Origin: Microlunatus speluncae
GTDB taxonomy: Bacteria; Actinomycetota; Actinomycetes; Propionibacteriales; Propionibacteriaceae
Length of the DNA: 64,000 nucleotides
Direction: 5' to 3'
Assembly: GCF_009299835.1 (NCBI RefSeq)
Contig: NZ_VKCZ01000014.1
Span: forward strand, 186,001-250,000
Shown here: positions 53,494-62,036 of the stretch, piece after piece
Layout: each line of letters begins with the position of its first letter
How positions within the stretch are numbered: the stretch's first letter is position 1
The notes under the pieces: generated by a model
Told to the model about the DNA's origin: nothing
What the model saw: the letters and a program-made list of their open reading frames with translations, nothing else
Databases searched by the model: none
Position numbers and translations under genes: made by a program

Positions 53494-54122
53494 CCGACCG
53501 TACGGCTCAGCTGGAGCGTCAGACGTCCGAGTCGACGGTGAAGCTGAGCGTCAACCTCGACGGGACGGGGCGGTCGAACATCCTGACCGGGGTCGGGTTC
53601 TACGACCACATGCTGACCGCGTTCGCCAAGCACTCGCTGATCGATCTGGACGTGCACACGGTCGGCGACATCCACATCGACGCCCACCACACGGTGGAGG
53701 ACACCGCGATCGTGCTCGGCCAGGCGATCCGGACCGCGCTCGGCGACAAGGCCGGGATCCGCCGGTTCGGCGATGCGCTGGTGCCGCTGGACGAGGCGCT
53801 GGCCCAGGCGGTGGTCGACGTGTCCGGCCGGCCGTACTGCGTGCACAGCGGTGAGCCGGAGGGGCAGGAGTACGTCCGGATCGGCGGCGGCCCGGCCGGG
53901 TCGGCCGGCGGCACCGTGCCGTACACCGGATCGCTGACCCGGCACGTGCTGGAGACGCTGGCCTTCCACGCGCACCTGTGCCTGCACGTCCGGGTGCTGG
54001 CCGGCCGCGACCCGCACCACATCATCGAGGCCCAGTTCAAGGCGGTCGCCCGGGCGCTGCGGACGGCGATCGAGCCGGACCCGCGGGTGACCGGCGTGCC
54101 GAGCACGAAGGGCGCGCTGTAG
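53490..54122 (+). CDS. hisB: Imidazoleglycerol-phosphate dehydratase
   Basis: A 210-residue monofunctional dehydratase. The Mn-binding repeats are visible as [13 protein letters not shown] with [11 protein letters not shown] (residues about 38-70), and the second set [11 protein letters not shown] with [12 protein letters not shown] (about 158-190). No phosphatase domain is fused. GGAGA precedes the ATG, which overlaps the hisC stop. It is coupled to hisH (TAGTG). Confidence 0.96.
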   Translation: MTDRTAQLERQTSESTVKLSVNLDGTGRSNILTGVGFYDHMLTAFAKHSLIDLDVHTVGDIHIDAHHTVEDTAIVLGQAIRTALGDKAGIRRFGDALVPLDEALAQAVVDVSGRPYCVHSGEPEGQEYVRIGGGPAGSAGGTVPYTGSLTRHVLETLAFHAHLCLHVRVLAGRDPHHIIEAQFKAVARALRTAIEPDPRVTGVPSTKGAL

Positions 54123-54754
54123 TGGCTGCACCGCGCGTGGTGATCTTGGATTACGGCTCGGGCAACCTGCGGTCGGCGCAGCGGGCGGTGGCCCGGGCCG
54201 GCGCCGACGTCGTGGTGACCGCCGACCGGGAGGCGGCCCTGCAGGCCGACGGCCTGGTGCTGCCCGGGGTCGGCGCGTTCGCGGCCTGCATGGACCAGCT
54301 GACCGGGGTCGGCGGGGGAGAGATCATCGGCGAACGGGTCGCCGCGGGCAAGCCGGTGCTGGCGATCTGCGTCGGCCATCAGGTGCTGTTCACCGAGGGG
54401 ATCGAGCACGGCGAACTGACCAAGGGCTGCGGCGTCTGGCCGGGCACGGTCGAGCGGCTGCACGCGGTCCGGCTGCCGCACATGGGCTGGAACGTCGTCC
54501 AGCCGCCGGCCGACAGCGCGGCCTTCGCCGGCACCGACCGGGAACGCTTCTATTTCGTCCATTCCTATGCCGTCCGGTCCGACTCGGTCCGACTGAATCC
54601 CGGCCTGGCGGACAAGATCACCTGGGCCGATCATGAAGGCGACCGGTTCGTCGCCGCCGTCGAGGACGGCCCGGTCTGGTCCACCCAGTTCCACCCGGAG
54701 AAGTCCGGCGACGCCGGCCGCCGGTTGATCACCAACTGGCTGGCCCGACTCTGA
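54122..54754 (+). CDS. hisH: Imidazole glycerol phosphate synthase glutaminase subunit
   Basis: A 210-residue class I glutamine amidotransferase. [12 protein letters not shown] is the N-terminal landmark. The nucleophile lies in [11 protein letters not shown], where GHQ replaces the more usual GMQ, and the His-Glu pair is in FHPEKSG. It supplies ammonia to HisF, which is not in the window; nor is hisA/priA. The GTG shares one base with the hisB stop. The cluster ends here and meets a gene on the other strand 55 bases on. Confidence 0.94.
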   Translation: MAAPRVVILDYGSGNLRSAQRAVARAGADVVVTADREAALQADGLVLPGVGAFAACMDQLTGVGGGEIIGERVAAGKPVLAICVGHQVLFTEGIEHGELTKGCGVWPGTVERLHAVRLPHMGWNVVQPPADSAAFAGTDRERFYFVHSYAVRSDSVRLNPGLADKITWADHEGDRFVAAVEDGPVWSTQFHPEKSGDAGRRLITNWLARL

Positions 54755-54809
54755 CCTCGGCCGGCGCCGCAGTCGGCCCGACGCGTTCGGATGGCTGGGC
54801 GGCGTGCGG

Positions 54810-57359
54810 TCACGGAGAGTGCTGGCGGAGCTTCTCGGTGATCGCGCCTCGGCTGGTCTCCGGTTCGTCGGTGTAGTCGAAGCCGTGCTCGGTGAGCAGG
54901 GAGAGCGCGGTCTGCCAATGCTGCCTCGCCCGGGAAAGATCACCCAGCGCAGCCGCCGCCGCGCCGAGGCCGTCCTCGGCCCGTGCAACATCGGGCCGGA
55001 CCCGGCGGCGTTCGGCCAACCGCAGAGCCTGCCGATGATGCTCGAGGGCCGTCCGGCCGTCACCGAGGTCGAGGTGGGCTCGGCCCAGCCCCTGATGGGA
55101 TTCGTACTGCCAGTTCAGGTTCCCGATGCGACGGGCGACCTCGAGCACCTCCCGGTAGGGCGCCAAGGAGGATGTCGGATCGCCCCCGCGGCGGAGAGCG
55201 TTGCCGAGGCTGAGCAGGCCGAACAGCTCACCCATGGGCAGGCTCTCCTGGCGCGACAGTGCCACGGCACGGCGGAACGCGGCCACAGCGGCGGAGGTCC
55301 GCCCGAGCTCGCCGTCGGCCCGGCCCCGGCCGATCAGGGCATCGACCTCCCGGGCCCGGTAGCCGACTTGTCGGGCCAGCGCCAGCGCCTGGTCGAAGTG
55401 GCCCGCGGCCGACCGGGCGTCACGCTGGTTCAGCCGGGTGTGGCCGAGCGAGCAGTGCAACTCGATCAAACCCTGTTCGTCGCCGGCCTCCGCCGCCCAT
55501 CGCAGCGCCAGCGCGAAGTGCTGGTCAGGATCCTCGGAACTGCCGCTGTACTGGGCCGTCGCGGCGAGCCCGATGTGCGCGTCGACCTGCACCAGCAGCA
55601 GTCCTTCGCTCTCCGCGAGGGACAGCGCGCGGGCGAAATGACGCGACGCGGCCGGGTAGTCGCCCTGGCGTCGTCGCAACCGCCCGAGGTTCCCGTTCAG
55701 TTGGGCTGCGGCGGCCCGGTCGCCCAAGTGGTCGGCGGCCCGCAGCGCCATCCCGAGCAGGAAGTCGGCCTCGGGGAGGCGGTCCATCAGGACCAGTTGG
55801 CGATGCACCTGGCCGGCCAGTCCGACGAGGTAGCGGTGCAGCCCGAGCTCGTCGGCGGCTCGCGCGCAGGCCAGGAGATTCGGGAGTTCGGTGTGCAGCC
55901 AGGCGCTCGCCCGGCCGGCTGTCCAGTCCGCCGTATCGACGGTGTACGGCGGGTCCGGCCGGCGGCTCTTGGTGTACGGATGCGCCAGGTCCATGGCCGC
56001 GCTCGCCCAGGCGCCGTAGTGGTCGAAGAGCCGGATCAGCGCATCCCTGCGGTCGTGCTCGGACTCCGTCGACCTGGCGTGCCGGGCCGCATGGGCCCGA
56101 GTGAGGTCGTGAAAGCTGTAGCGCCCGGCAGGCGCCTCGTCGAGCAGGTGCAGATCCTGCAGACTCTCCAGGGCGGTGCCGGCCGCGGCGACCTCCGTTC
56201 CGAACAGGGCCGCTGCCGCCGCGGCATCCAGGTCCGGGCCGGGAACGAGGCTGGCCAGCCGGTAGCCGCGCCGGGTCGGCTCGTCCAACGCGGCGTAGGA
56301 CAGGTCGAGGGCGGCCGAAACGCCGAGGGTCTGGTCGTCGAGCCGGTCGAGGACGGCGCCGCGTTGCTCCCGCAGCCGCTGGACGAGATCGGCCAGCCGC
56401 CAGGAGGGCCGGGACCGGAGCCGGGCGGCGGCGATTCGCAGCGCGAGGGGCAGTCGGCCGCAGAGCTCGACAACGTCGGTCAGCAACGCGGCATCGCCCT
56501 CGGACCTGCCGGCCGCCGCCTTGTCGACCCCGGCCTCGCCGGCCGGCGGTCCGGCCGACTCGGCCGCCCGGGCGAACAGGTCGATGGCAACCGGCCGGGG
56601 CAGCGTGGCCAGCCGGATCGTCGCGCCGCGGTCCAGGCTGGCCAGCGTGTGCCGGCTGGTGGTCAGCACCTGGCAGGTCGCGGTCGCCGGCAGCAGCGGC
56701 GCGACCTGGCCGGCGGTCGCCACGTTGTCGTACACCAGGAGCAGTCGCCGGTCGGCGACCAGGCTGCGGAAGAGTCCTGCGCACTCCTCGGTGTCGACCG
56801 GTAGTTGATCACCCGGCACCCCCAGGGCCCGCATCAGCCGTGCCAGCGATTCGTCCGCTGTGAGCGGGCGGGTGCGGTCGCTGAAGCCGTGCAGGTCGAG
56901 GAAGAACTGGCCGTCGGGGTAGTCCGGCGCGAGGAGCAGGCCGGCCCGGACGGCGAAGGCGGTCTTGCCGACCCCGGCCATCCCCTCGACCGCGATCACC
57001 GAGCGGCCGGCCGCGACCTGCTCGCACAGGTCGTCGAGCTCCTGCTGCCGGCCGACGAAGTGCGACGGGGCGGGCGGCAACTGCTGCGGCCGGTCGGGGA
57101 GGGCGGTGGCCGTCGCGGCTCGGCCGGCTCCGCGGGCGGCCCCGGCCAGCTCGGCCGACTCGTCGTCGTTCAGCCCGAGGACGTCCGCGACCTGGCGCAG
57201 CGAACTGCCGTGGGGGCGGGAGGACTGGCCGGACTCCCAACGACGCAGCGTTCGCGGGTCCACGCCGGCCCGCCTGCCCAGCTCCTCCTGGGTGAGCAGC
57301 GCGCGCTCGCGCCACCCGCGCAGCAAGTCGCCGAAGGTCGACGGTCCAGGTCCGGTCAC
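54810..57359 (-). CDS. XRE / NB-ARC / TPR regulator (AfsR-like STAND ATPase)
   Basis: An 849-residue signal-transduction protein. Residues about 8-70 are an XRE-type helix-turn-helix (LLTQEELGRRAGVDPRTLRR). The NB-ARC ATPase follows with Walker A GMAGVGKT (about 126-133) and Walker B LLLVYDNV. After a helical domain come at least six tetratricopeptide repeats (about residues 480-830). Such proteins control secondary metabolism or stress genes, but the BTAD domain of true SARP/AfsR is missing. The GTG at 57359 is chosen because GGGGAGG lies six bases upstream; 121 upstream codons are shadow. Confidence 0.9.
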   Translation of the reverse strand: MTGPGPSTFGDLLRGWRERALLTQEELGRRAGVDPRTLRRWESGQSSRPHGSSLRQVADVLGLNDDESAELAGAARGAGRAATATALPDRPQQLPPAPSHFVGRQQELDDLCEQVAAGRSVIAVEGMAGVGKTAFAVRAGLLLAPDYPDGQFFLDLHGFSDRTRPLTADESLARLMRALGVPGDQLPVDTEECAGLFRSLVADRRLLLVYDNVATAGQVAPLLPATATCQVLTTSRHTLASLDRGATIRLATLPRPVAIDLFARAAESAGPPAGEAGVDKAAAGRSEGDAALLTDVVELCGRLPLALRIAAARLRSRPSWRLADLVQRLREQRGAVLDRLDDQTLGVSAALDLSYAALDEPTRRGYRLASLVPGPDLDAAAAAALFGTEVAAAGTALESLQDLHLLDEAPAGRYSFHDLTRAHAARHARSTESEHDRRDALIRLFDHYGAWASAAMDLAHPYTKSRRPDPPYTVDTADWTAGRASAWLHTELPNLLACARAADELGLHRYLVGLAGQVHRQLVLMDRLPEADFLLGMALRAADHLGDRAAAAQLNGNLGRLRRRQGDYPAASRHFARALSLAESEGLLLVQVDAHIGLAATAQYSGSSEDPDQHFALALRWAAEAGDEQGLIELHCSLGHTRLNQRDARSAAGHFDQALALARQVGYRAREVDALIGRGRADGELGRTSAAVAAFRRAVALSRQESLPMGELFGLLSLGNALRRGGDPTSSLAPYREVLEVARRIGNLNWQYESHQGLGRAHLDLGDGRTALEHHRQALRLAERRRVRPDVARAEDGLGAAAAALGDLSRARQHWQTALSLLTEHGFDYTDEPETSRGAITEKLRQHSP

Positions 57360-57550
57360 GGCTGCCTCCCCGCCGCAGTCTAGGAGGTGGGAGGCCTCCG
57401 GCGGGGGCGGGTCGCGCGGCTGCCGTACGCCGAGCGAACTGTCCGACAGGTGTCCGGTCGGCGACCTGGGACCGGCGCCGGCCGCGGCGAAGAGTTGATC
57501 AGGACGGACGGTCGCTCCGGCCTCCGGACCCACCGATCCTGGGAGGCCAG

Positions 57551-57829
57551 ATGACCATCGCCCTGCCGCACCGCCACCATTGGACGACAAGATCGCGGCA
57601 TCGCACCAGCGCGGGCGTCGTCGCCTACGACCACTGCGCCTGCGGTCGCTGGTGCGTCCGGGTGGACACCGATCAGCGGGCCCGGACGGAGCGCACGGCC
57701 CTGGCGACGACGGCCACGGCAAACCAGACGGCGAACGGAGCCGGCGCGAGTACGTCGCCGGACGTAGCGGTCAGGCCGCGACCAACTCGGCGTCGGCCGG
57801 GGTGCGGGCCCGGTGCAGCAGCGCCGTGA
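57551..57829 (+). CDS. Small zinc-ribbon-like protein, possible
   Basis: A 92-residue frame. Its first 42 residues (HRHHWTTRSRHRTSAGVVAY, then HCACGRWCVRV) look like a small family of metal-binding proteins in actinobacteria. The remaining Thr/Ala/Pro-rich part overlaps the end of the converging transporter gene by 59 bases and may be a run-through from a frameshift. The upstream GGGAGG supports the ATG. Confidence 0.5.
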   Translation: MTIALPHRHHWTTRSRHRTSAGVVAYDHCACGRWCVRVDTDQRARTERTALATTATANQTANGAGASTSPDVAVRPRPTRRRPGCGPGAAAP

Positions 57830-59195
57830 GCCCGGCGAGCAGCAGGGCGATCACCGACCCGGCGACGGCCAGGTGCAGGCCATGGGTGATCGTGGCGGGC
57901 GTCGGCGCGGCCGTCGCTGCGGTGTAGAAGATCACGCCGATCACCGCGACCCCGAACGAACCGCCGAGCTGTTGGATCGTGGTCAGGGTGCCGGAGGCGC
58001 TGCCCGCATCCGTCCGCGGGACCGTGGCCAGCCCGACGTCGAAGACCGGCACGATGATCAGGCCCATCCCGATCCCGCCGATGGTGAGCAGACCGGCCAG
58101 CGCCCACCAGTGTGACACGGTGCCGGCTGTCGTCCCGACCAAGATCATCGACAGCGCGAACAGGGCGGCGCCGACCGCCATCACCCGGTGCCCGATCCGG
58201 GCCAGCAGCGGAGCCGCGATCGAGCTGCCGGCCAGCGCACCCAGGCTGAGTCCGAGCCAGACCAGCCCCGACTGCAGCGCCCCCAACCGCAACGCCTGTT
58301 GCAGATACAGAGTGAGGAAGAGGAAGAAGCTGACCAGGCCTGCCTGGAAGCAGAAGTTGATCATGCACCCGGTGCGATAGCCGCGGTCGGCGAACAGCCG
58401 CAGCGGGATCAGCGGCGTGCCACCGGCCCGCTCGAGCCGACGCTGTCGTACGGCGAACGCGATGAGCAACAGCGGCCCGACGGCCAACAGCACCCAGGAC
58501 CACCACGGCCAGCCATGCTCCCGGCCCTCGATCAGTGGCAGGATCAGGCACAGCACGCCGGTCGTCACCAGAGCGGTGCCGGGCAGATCGAGCCGCACCG
58601 CCGGGCCCGGGCGCGTCGCCGGCACGAGCCGGATCGCGGCCAGGAACAGGGCGATCCCGATCGGCACGTTGATCATGAAGATGGCCCGCCAGCCGAAGCC
58701 GAACGCTCCGGTGCTGACGATCACCCCCGACAGCACCGGGCCGACGACGCTGGCCGTACCGGTGATGAAGCCGACCACGCCGTAGACCGGTGCCCGCCGC
58801 TCGGGCGGATACAGCGCCTGCACCCCGGCGAGCACCTGCGGCACCATCAGCCCGGCGAAGCCACCCTGCAGCGCCCGGGCCGCGACCAGCAGGCCGGCGT
58901 CGGTCGCGGCCGCCGCCACGACGGATGTCACGGTGAAGCCGGCGATGCCGATCAGGAACACCCGGCGGAGGCCGACGATGTCACCCAGCCGGCCGCCGAT
59001 GATCAAGGTCGCGGCCAGGGCCAGCGTGTAGGCCGCGACCAGCCACTCCACGGCCGCCGGTCCGGCGCCGAGCTCGGCCTGGATCGACGGCAGCGCAACG
59101 TTGACCACGGTCGTGTCCATCAGATCCATGAAGTTGGCGACGATCAGGACCACCATCGCGCCCATCACCCTGACGCGCCTCGTCGTGCTGCTCAT
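57771..59195 (-). CDS. MFS drug/metabolite exporter, DHA2 (EmrB/QacA) type
   Basis: A 474-residue transporter with 14 predicted helices. FMDLMDTTVVNVALPSIQ (motif D1 region), GGRLGDIVGLRRVF (motif A) and GFITGTASVVGPVLSGVIV (motif C, antiporter) are all in place. It should expel drugs or metabolites by proton exchange. The ATG at 59195 has GGGGAGG upstream; the longer frame is shadow of the marR gene. Two MarR-type operators lie in the gap to the divergent MarR gene. Confidence 0.93.
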   Translation of the reverse strand: MSSTTRRVRVMGAMVVLIVANFMDLMDTTVVNVALPSIQAELGAGPAAVEWLVAAYTLALAATLIIGGRLGDIVGLRRVFLIGIAGFTVTSVVAAAATDAGLLVAARALQGGFAGLMVPQVLAGVQALYPPERRAPVYGVVGFITGTASVVGPVLSGVIVSTGAFGFGWRAIFMINVPIGIALFLAAIRLVPATRPGPAVRLDLPGTALVTTGVLCLILPLIEGREHGWPWWSWVLLAVGPLLLIAFAVRQRRLERAGGTPLIPLRLFADRGYRTGCMINFCFQAGLVSFFLFLTLYLQQALRLGALQSGLVWLGLSLGALAGSSIAAPLLARIGHRVMAVGAALFALSMILVGTTAGTVSHWWALAGLLTIGGIGMGLIIVPVFDVGLATVPRTDAGSASGTLTTIQQLGGSFGVAVIGVIFYTAATAAPTPATITHGLHLAVAGSVIALLLAGLTALLHRARTPADAELVAA

Positions 59196-59214
59196 CCCGA
59201 CCTCCCCAAGGTAG

Positions 59215-59263
59215 TTCCAATATGGAATTAGTTGGCACGATACCATGTGCTTCCAGAATGGAA
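59215..59263 (+). promoter_or_regulatory. Twin MarR-type operators
   Basis: TTCCA-ATA-TGGAATTA (59215-59230) and TTCCA-GAA-TGGAATTA (59251-59266) share 14 of 16 bases and are 36 bp apart. They lie in the divergent gap between the exporter and the MarR gene, so MarR most likely represses both. Confidence 0.65.
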
Positions 59264-59280
59264 TTACTTCAGGAGGGTGG

Positions 59281-59736
59281 ATGCGAGCGAGATCACAGGG
59301 AGAGCGGACGATCCGGGACCGCTTCCAGCACCTGGTGCCGCAGATGATCTTGATGCACGAGCGGGTGGCCAAGGAGATGGGGCTGACCGCGGTCGCACTG
59401 CAGGCCTTGCACATCATCGATCTGCACGGCGAGCCGATCTCGCCGACCGAACTCAGTCGGCAGAGCGGGCTGCCGCGCAGCACGGTCGCGCGGGTGCTCG
59501 CCGGCCTCGAGGCCGACGGCTACGTGCATCGCGCCGAGGTCCCGGGCGACGGGCGGCGCGCGTTGATCAGCGCCGCCCCCAAGGCGCGCACGGTCGGTCG
59601 GCGCTTCGACCTGTACGACGAAGCGATGCGGGAGACCGTGTCCGGTTTCGACGCGGCCGAGGTGGCGGTGATCGCGCGCTACTGGGAATCCCTGCTGGAC
59701 AACGTCGAACGGCGCGACGCCAGAGGCTCCGAGTGA
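59281..59736 (+). CDS. MarR family transcriptional regulator
   Basis: A 151-residue winged-helix regulator. ISPTELSRQSGLPRSTVARV and LEADGYVHRAEVPGDGRRAL (residues about 60-105) are the recognition helix and wing. AGGAGGG precedes the ATG at 59281, so the earlier 12 codons are rejected. It is divergent from the MFS exporter with two matching palindromes between them; repression relieved by an exported compound is the expected behaviour. Confidence 0.93.
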   Translation: MRARSQGERTIRDRFQHLVPQMILMHERVAKEMGLTAVALQALHIIDLHGEPISPTELSRQSGLPRSTVARVLAGLEADGYVHRAEVPGDGRRALISAAPKARTVGRRFDLYDEAMRETVSGFDAAEVAVIARYWESLLDNVERRDARGSE

Positions 59737-59793
59737 TCATCGGGGAAGATCGGACCGGGAGTACCCGGCGGCAGGTTCCCCAGTATCGAGCGG

Positions 59794-59988
59794 TTACTCG
59801 TCGATCGTGAGGGCACCGGACGGGCAGAAGGCGACCGCCTCCCGGGCGGACTCCTCCTCGCCGGGGTCGGGCACTTCCTTGATCACCAGGACGGTCCCGT
59901 CGTTCTCGTCCTGGTCGAACAGCTCGGGGGCGGTGAAGGCGCAGTTGCCGGCACCGACGCAGACGTCACGATTCGCGATGATCTTCAT
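59794..59988 (-). CDS. Ferredoxin for P450 ([3Fe-4S] type)
   Basis: A 64-residue ferredoxin. Cysteines in DVCVGAGNCAFTAPELF (C-x5-C) and CPSGA (C-P) match the single-cluster [3Fe-4S] ferredoxins that serve actinobacterial P450s. It starts 11 bases after the P450 stop with GGAGG upstream, so the two are cotranscribed. No ferredoxin reductase is nearby. Confidence 0.92.
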   Translation of the reverse strand: MKIIANRDVCVGAGNCAFTAPELFDQDENDGTVLVIKEVPDPGEEESAREAVAFCPSGALTIDE

Positions 59989-59999
59989 GCTGCCTCCGA

Positions 60000-61217
60000 T
60001 CACCAGGCCACCGGAAGCCGGTGCACCCCGTAGATCACCATGTCGTGCCGCAACGGGACCTCGCTCGGATCGACCGCGAGGCGCAGGTTCGGGAACCGTT
60101 CCAACAGCTTACCCAGGCCGACCACCAGCTCGGTCCGCGCCAGCTGCTGGCCCAGGCACTGGTGGATGCCGTGGCCGAACGAGACGTGCCGGACCCGCTC
60201 CCGGGTGACGTCGAGCGTGTCTGGATCCTCGAACTGGTGCGGATCCCGGTTGGCCTCCGGCAGGTGCATCGCGACGGTCTCGCCGGCCGGGATCAGCCGG
60301 CCGCCGAGCTCGACGTCCTCCAGCGCCACCCGGACGGCGACGAACTGCACGATGCTCAGATAGCGCAGCAGTTCCTCCACCGCACCCGGGATCAGTTCCG
60401 GCTCCCGGCGCAGCCGGGCCAGCTGATCGGGGTGCTGCAGCAGGGCGAAGGTGCTCAGTCCGATCATGTTGGCGGTCGTCTCGTGGCCGGCGATCAGCAG
60501 CAGCTTGCCGACGTTGCTGAGCTCCTCGTCGGTGAAGGCGGCGTCGGACTCGATCAGGCCACCGAGGATGTCGTCGGTCGGAGTCTCACGCTTGCGCCGG
60601 ACCAGGTCGAGCATGAACGTGTCCAGGCGGCCCCAGAGATCGCGGATCTCCGCCACCGGGGTGTCCAGGTTGAGCAACTTCGCGGTCCACTCCTGGAAGT
60701 CGGCGCGATCGTCGTAGTCGACGCCGAGCAGTTCGCAGATCACCAGCGAGGGGACCGGCATGGCGAACGCGGCGACCAGGTCGGTCGGCCCGCCGGCGGC
60801 CTCCATCGCGTCCAGCCGCTCGTCGACGTACTCCTCGATCCGGCTGGCCAGCGCCCGCATCCGGCGCACGGTGAAGAGGCCGGTCAACTGCTTGCGATAG
60901 CGGGTGTGGTCCGGTGCGTCGTGGGAGATGAACATCCCGGGCGGGGTCGGCTGGGCATCCCCCGGACGCTCGCGGATCGGGGAGTCGGCCTTGGACCGGT
61001 CGGCGGAGAACCGTGGATCGGCCAGGACGGTGCGCGCCTCCTCGTAACCGGTGACCAGCCAGCCGCGACGACCGCCGGCCATCAGGATCGGGCGGACCGG
61101 GCCGAGCTCGGCGGCGCTGAAGGCGTCCGGGTCCCGCAGGGCCGGCGGCGGGTCGAAGGGGGTGCTGCGCTTCGTCGGCAGTGGGGTGAGGGTCTCGGTC
61201 GCGTACGGCTGGGTCAT
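60000..61217 (-). CDS. Cytochrome P450 (CYP105-like)
   Basis: A 405-residue soluble P450. The I-helix motif is AGHETTANM, ExxR is in EELLRYL, and the heme loop FGHGIHQCLG gives Cys354. SFGHGIHQCLGQQLARTE and the neighbouring ferredoxin recall the CYP105 group, which oxidises varied drugs and natural products; that assignment is tentative. The ATG at 61217 (MTQPYATETL) is chosen over the frame start 12 codons earlier. A TetR gene diverges from it. Confidence 0.93.
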   Translation of the reverse strand: MTQPYATETLTPLPTKRSTPFDPPPALRDPDAFSAAELGPVRPILMAGGRRGWLVTGYEEARTVLADPRFSADRSKADSPIRERPGDAQPTPPGMFISHDAPDHTRYRKQLTGLFTVRRMRALASRIEEYVDERLDAMEAAGGPTDLVAAFAMPVPSLVICELLGVDYDDRADFQEWTAKLLNLDTPVAEIRDLWGRLDTFMLDLVRRKRETPTDDILGGLIESDAAFTDEELSNVGKLLLIAGHETTANMIGLSTFALLQHPDQLARLRREPELIPGAVEELLRYLSIVQFVAVRVALEDVELGGRLIPAGETVAMHLPEANRDPHQFEDPDTLDVTRERVRHVSFGHGIHQCLGQQLARTELVVGLGKLLERFPNLRLAVDPSEVPLRHDMVIYGVHRLPVAW

Positions 61218-61327
61218 GGTGCACGTACTCCTTCGCTGGGGTCGCCCGATCACCTCAACCCTAGGAGCCGAATTGCATGACGTGCAAAGTTTCTTGTTGT
61301 GAATTACTGCACAAAGGGCAGCCTTGC

Positions 61328-61333
61328 TACCGT
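61328..61333 (+). promoter_or_regulatory. Leaderless -10 box TACCGT
   Basis: TACCGT, six bases (GAGGAC), then the ATG of the TetR gene. The GAGG could also act as a ribosome site, so the case is less certain. Upstream, TGCAAAG and TGCACAAAG may belong to an operator. Confidence 0.35.
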
Positions 61334-61339
61334 GAGGAC

Positions 61340-61957
61340 ATGACCAGCTCGGCCACCGACTCCGCGCCCGGCCTGCGCGAGCGCAAGAAGCGGGCCACCC
61401 GCATTGCGCTCAGCCGCGCCGCGTTGCGGCAGACGCTGGAGCACGGCTGGGACAAGGTCACGGTGGAGGGGATCGCGGCCGAGGTCGACGTGTCCGTCCG
61501 CACCTTCTTCAACTACTTCTCCAGCAAGGAGGAGGCGGTGATGGCCGACACCGAGGAGCACCTGGAGCGGGTGCTCGCCGCGCTGCGGGCGCGGCCCGCC
61601 GACGAGCCGATCCTGGTCGCGATGCGCAACGCTCTGGTCGGCGCGATGGACTTCCCCGACGACGAGGCGCGCGAGTGGGTGGACCAGTTCCGGCTGGCCA
61701 AGCGCGAGCCCAGCCTGCTGCCGTACTTCATCGCCCGGCAGGAGGTCGTCGAGGAGCATCTGGTGGCCGCCATCGCCGACCGCACCGGCACCGATGCCGA
61801 GCACGACCTGTATCCGACGCTGGTCGCGACCGCGGCCAGTGGTGCGGTCAAGGCGGCGATGCGGACCTGGTCGACCCGGCGCAGCCCGTTGCCGTTGGCG
61901 ACCCTGATCACCGAGGCGTTGGAGCAGTTGGGCCGAGGACTGCCGCAACCCCGTTGA
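61340..61957 (+). CDS. TetR family regulator of the P450-ferredoxin pair
   Basis: A 205-residue regulator. The helix-turn-helix reads RATRIALSRAALRQTLEHG, then VEGIAAEVDVSVRTFFNYFS (residues about 17-55), and the rest is a helical ligand-binding domain. The ATG at 61340 is preferred to the frame start 21 codons earlier, which is Cys-rich and shadow-like. Its divergent position from the P450 operon makes it the likely repressor. Confidence 0.92.
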   Translation: MTSSATDSAPGLRERKKRATRIALSRAALRQTLEHGWDKVTVEGIAAEVDVSVRTFFNYFSSKEEAVMADTEEHLERVLAALRARPADEPILVAMRNALVGAMDFPDDEAREWVDQFRLAKREPSLLPYFIARQEVVEEHLVAAIADRTGTDAEHDLYPTLVATAASGAVKAAMRTWSTRRSPLPLATLITEALEQLGRGLPQPR

Positions 61958-62006
61958 CGTGGCCGGGCCGTTGGTCCCGGTGGTGGGGTCGGATAGGTTG
62001 ACCGGC

Positions 62007-62036
62007 ATGTCGATCGCAACCAGGAAACGATCATGA
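62007..62036 (+). CDS. Nine-codon leader ORF coupled to the HAD gene
   Basis: TAGGTT (61994-61999), seven bases, then ATG TCG ATC, reading MSIATRKRS and stopping at 62034-62036 on the start of the HAD gene (ATGA). A leaderless mini-ORF would deliver ribosomes to the coupled start. It may be chance, as no conservation can be tested here. Confidence 0.3.
   Translation: MSIATRKRS

Noticed and set aside
54804-56804. A 666-residue plus-strand frame opposite the XRE/NB-ARC/TPR gene
   Set aside because: Low-complexity Val/Gly/Arg sequence; the minus strand has Walker motifs and TPRs.
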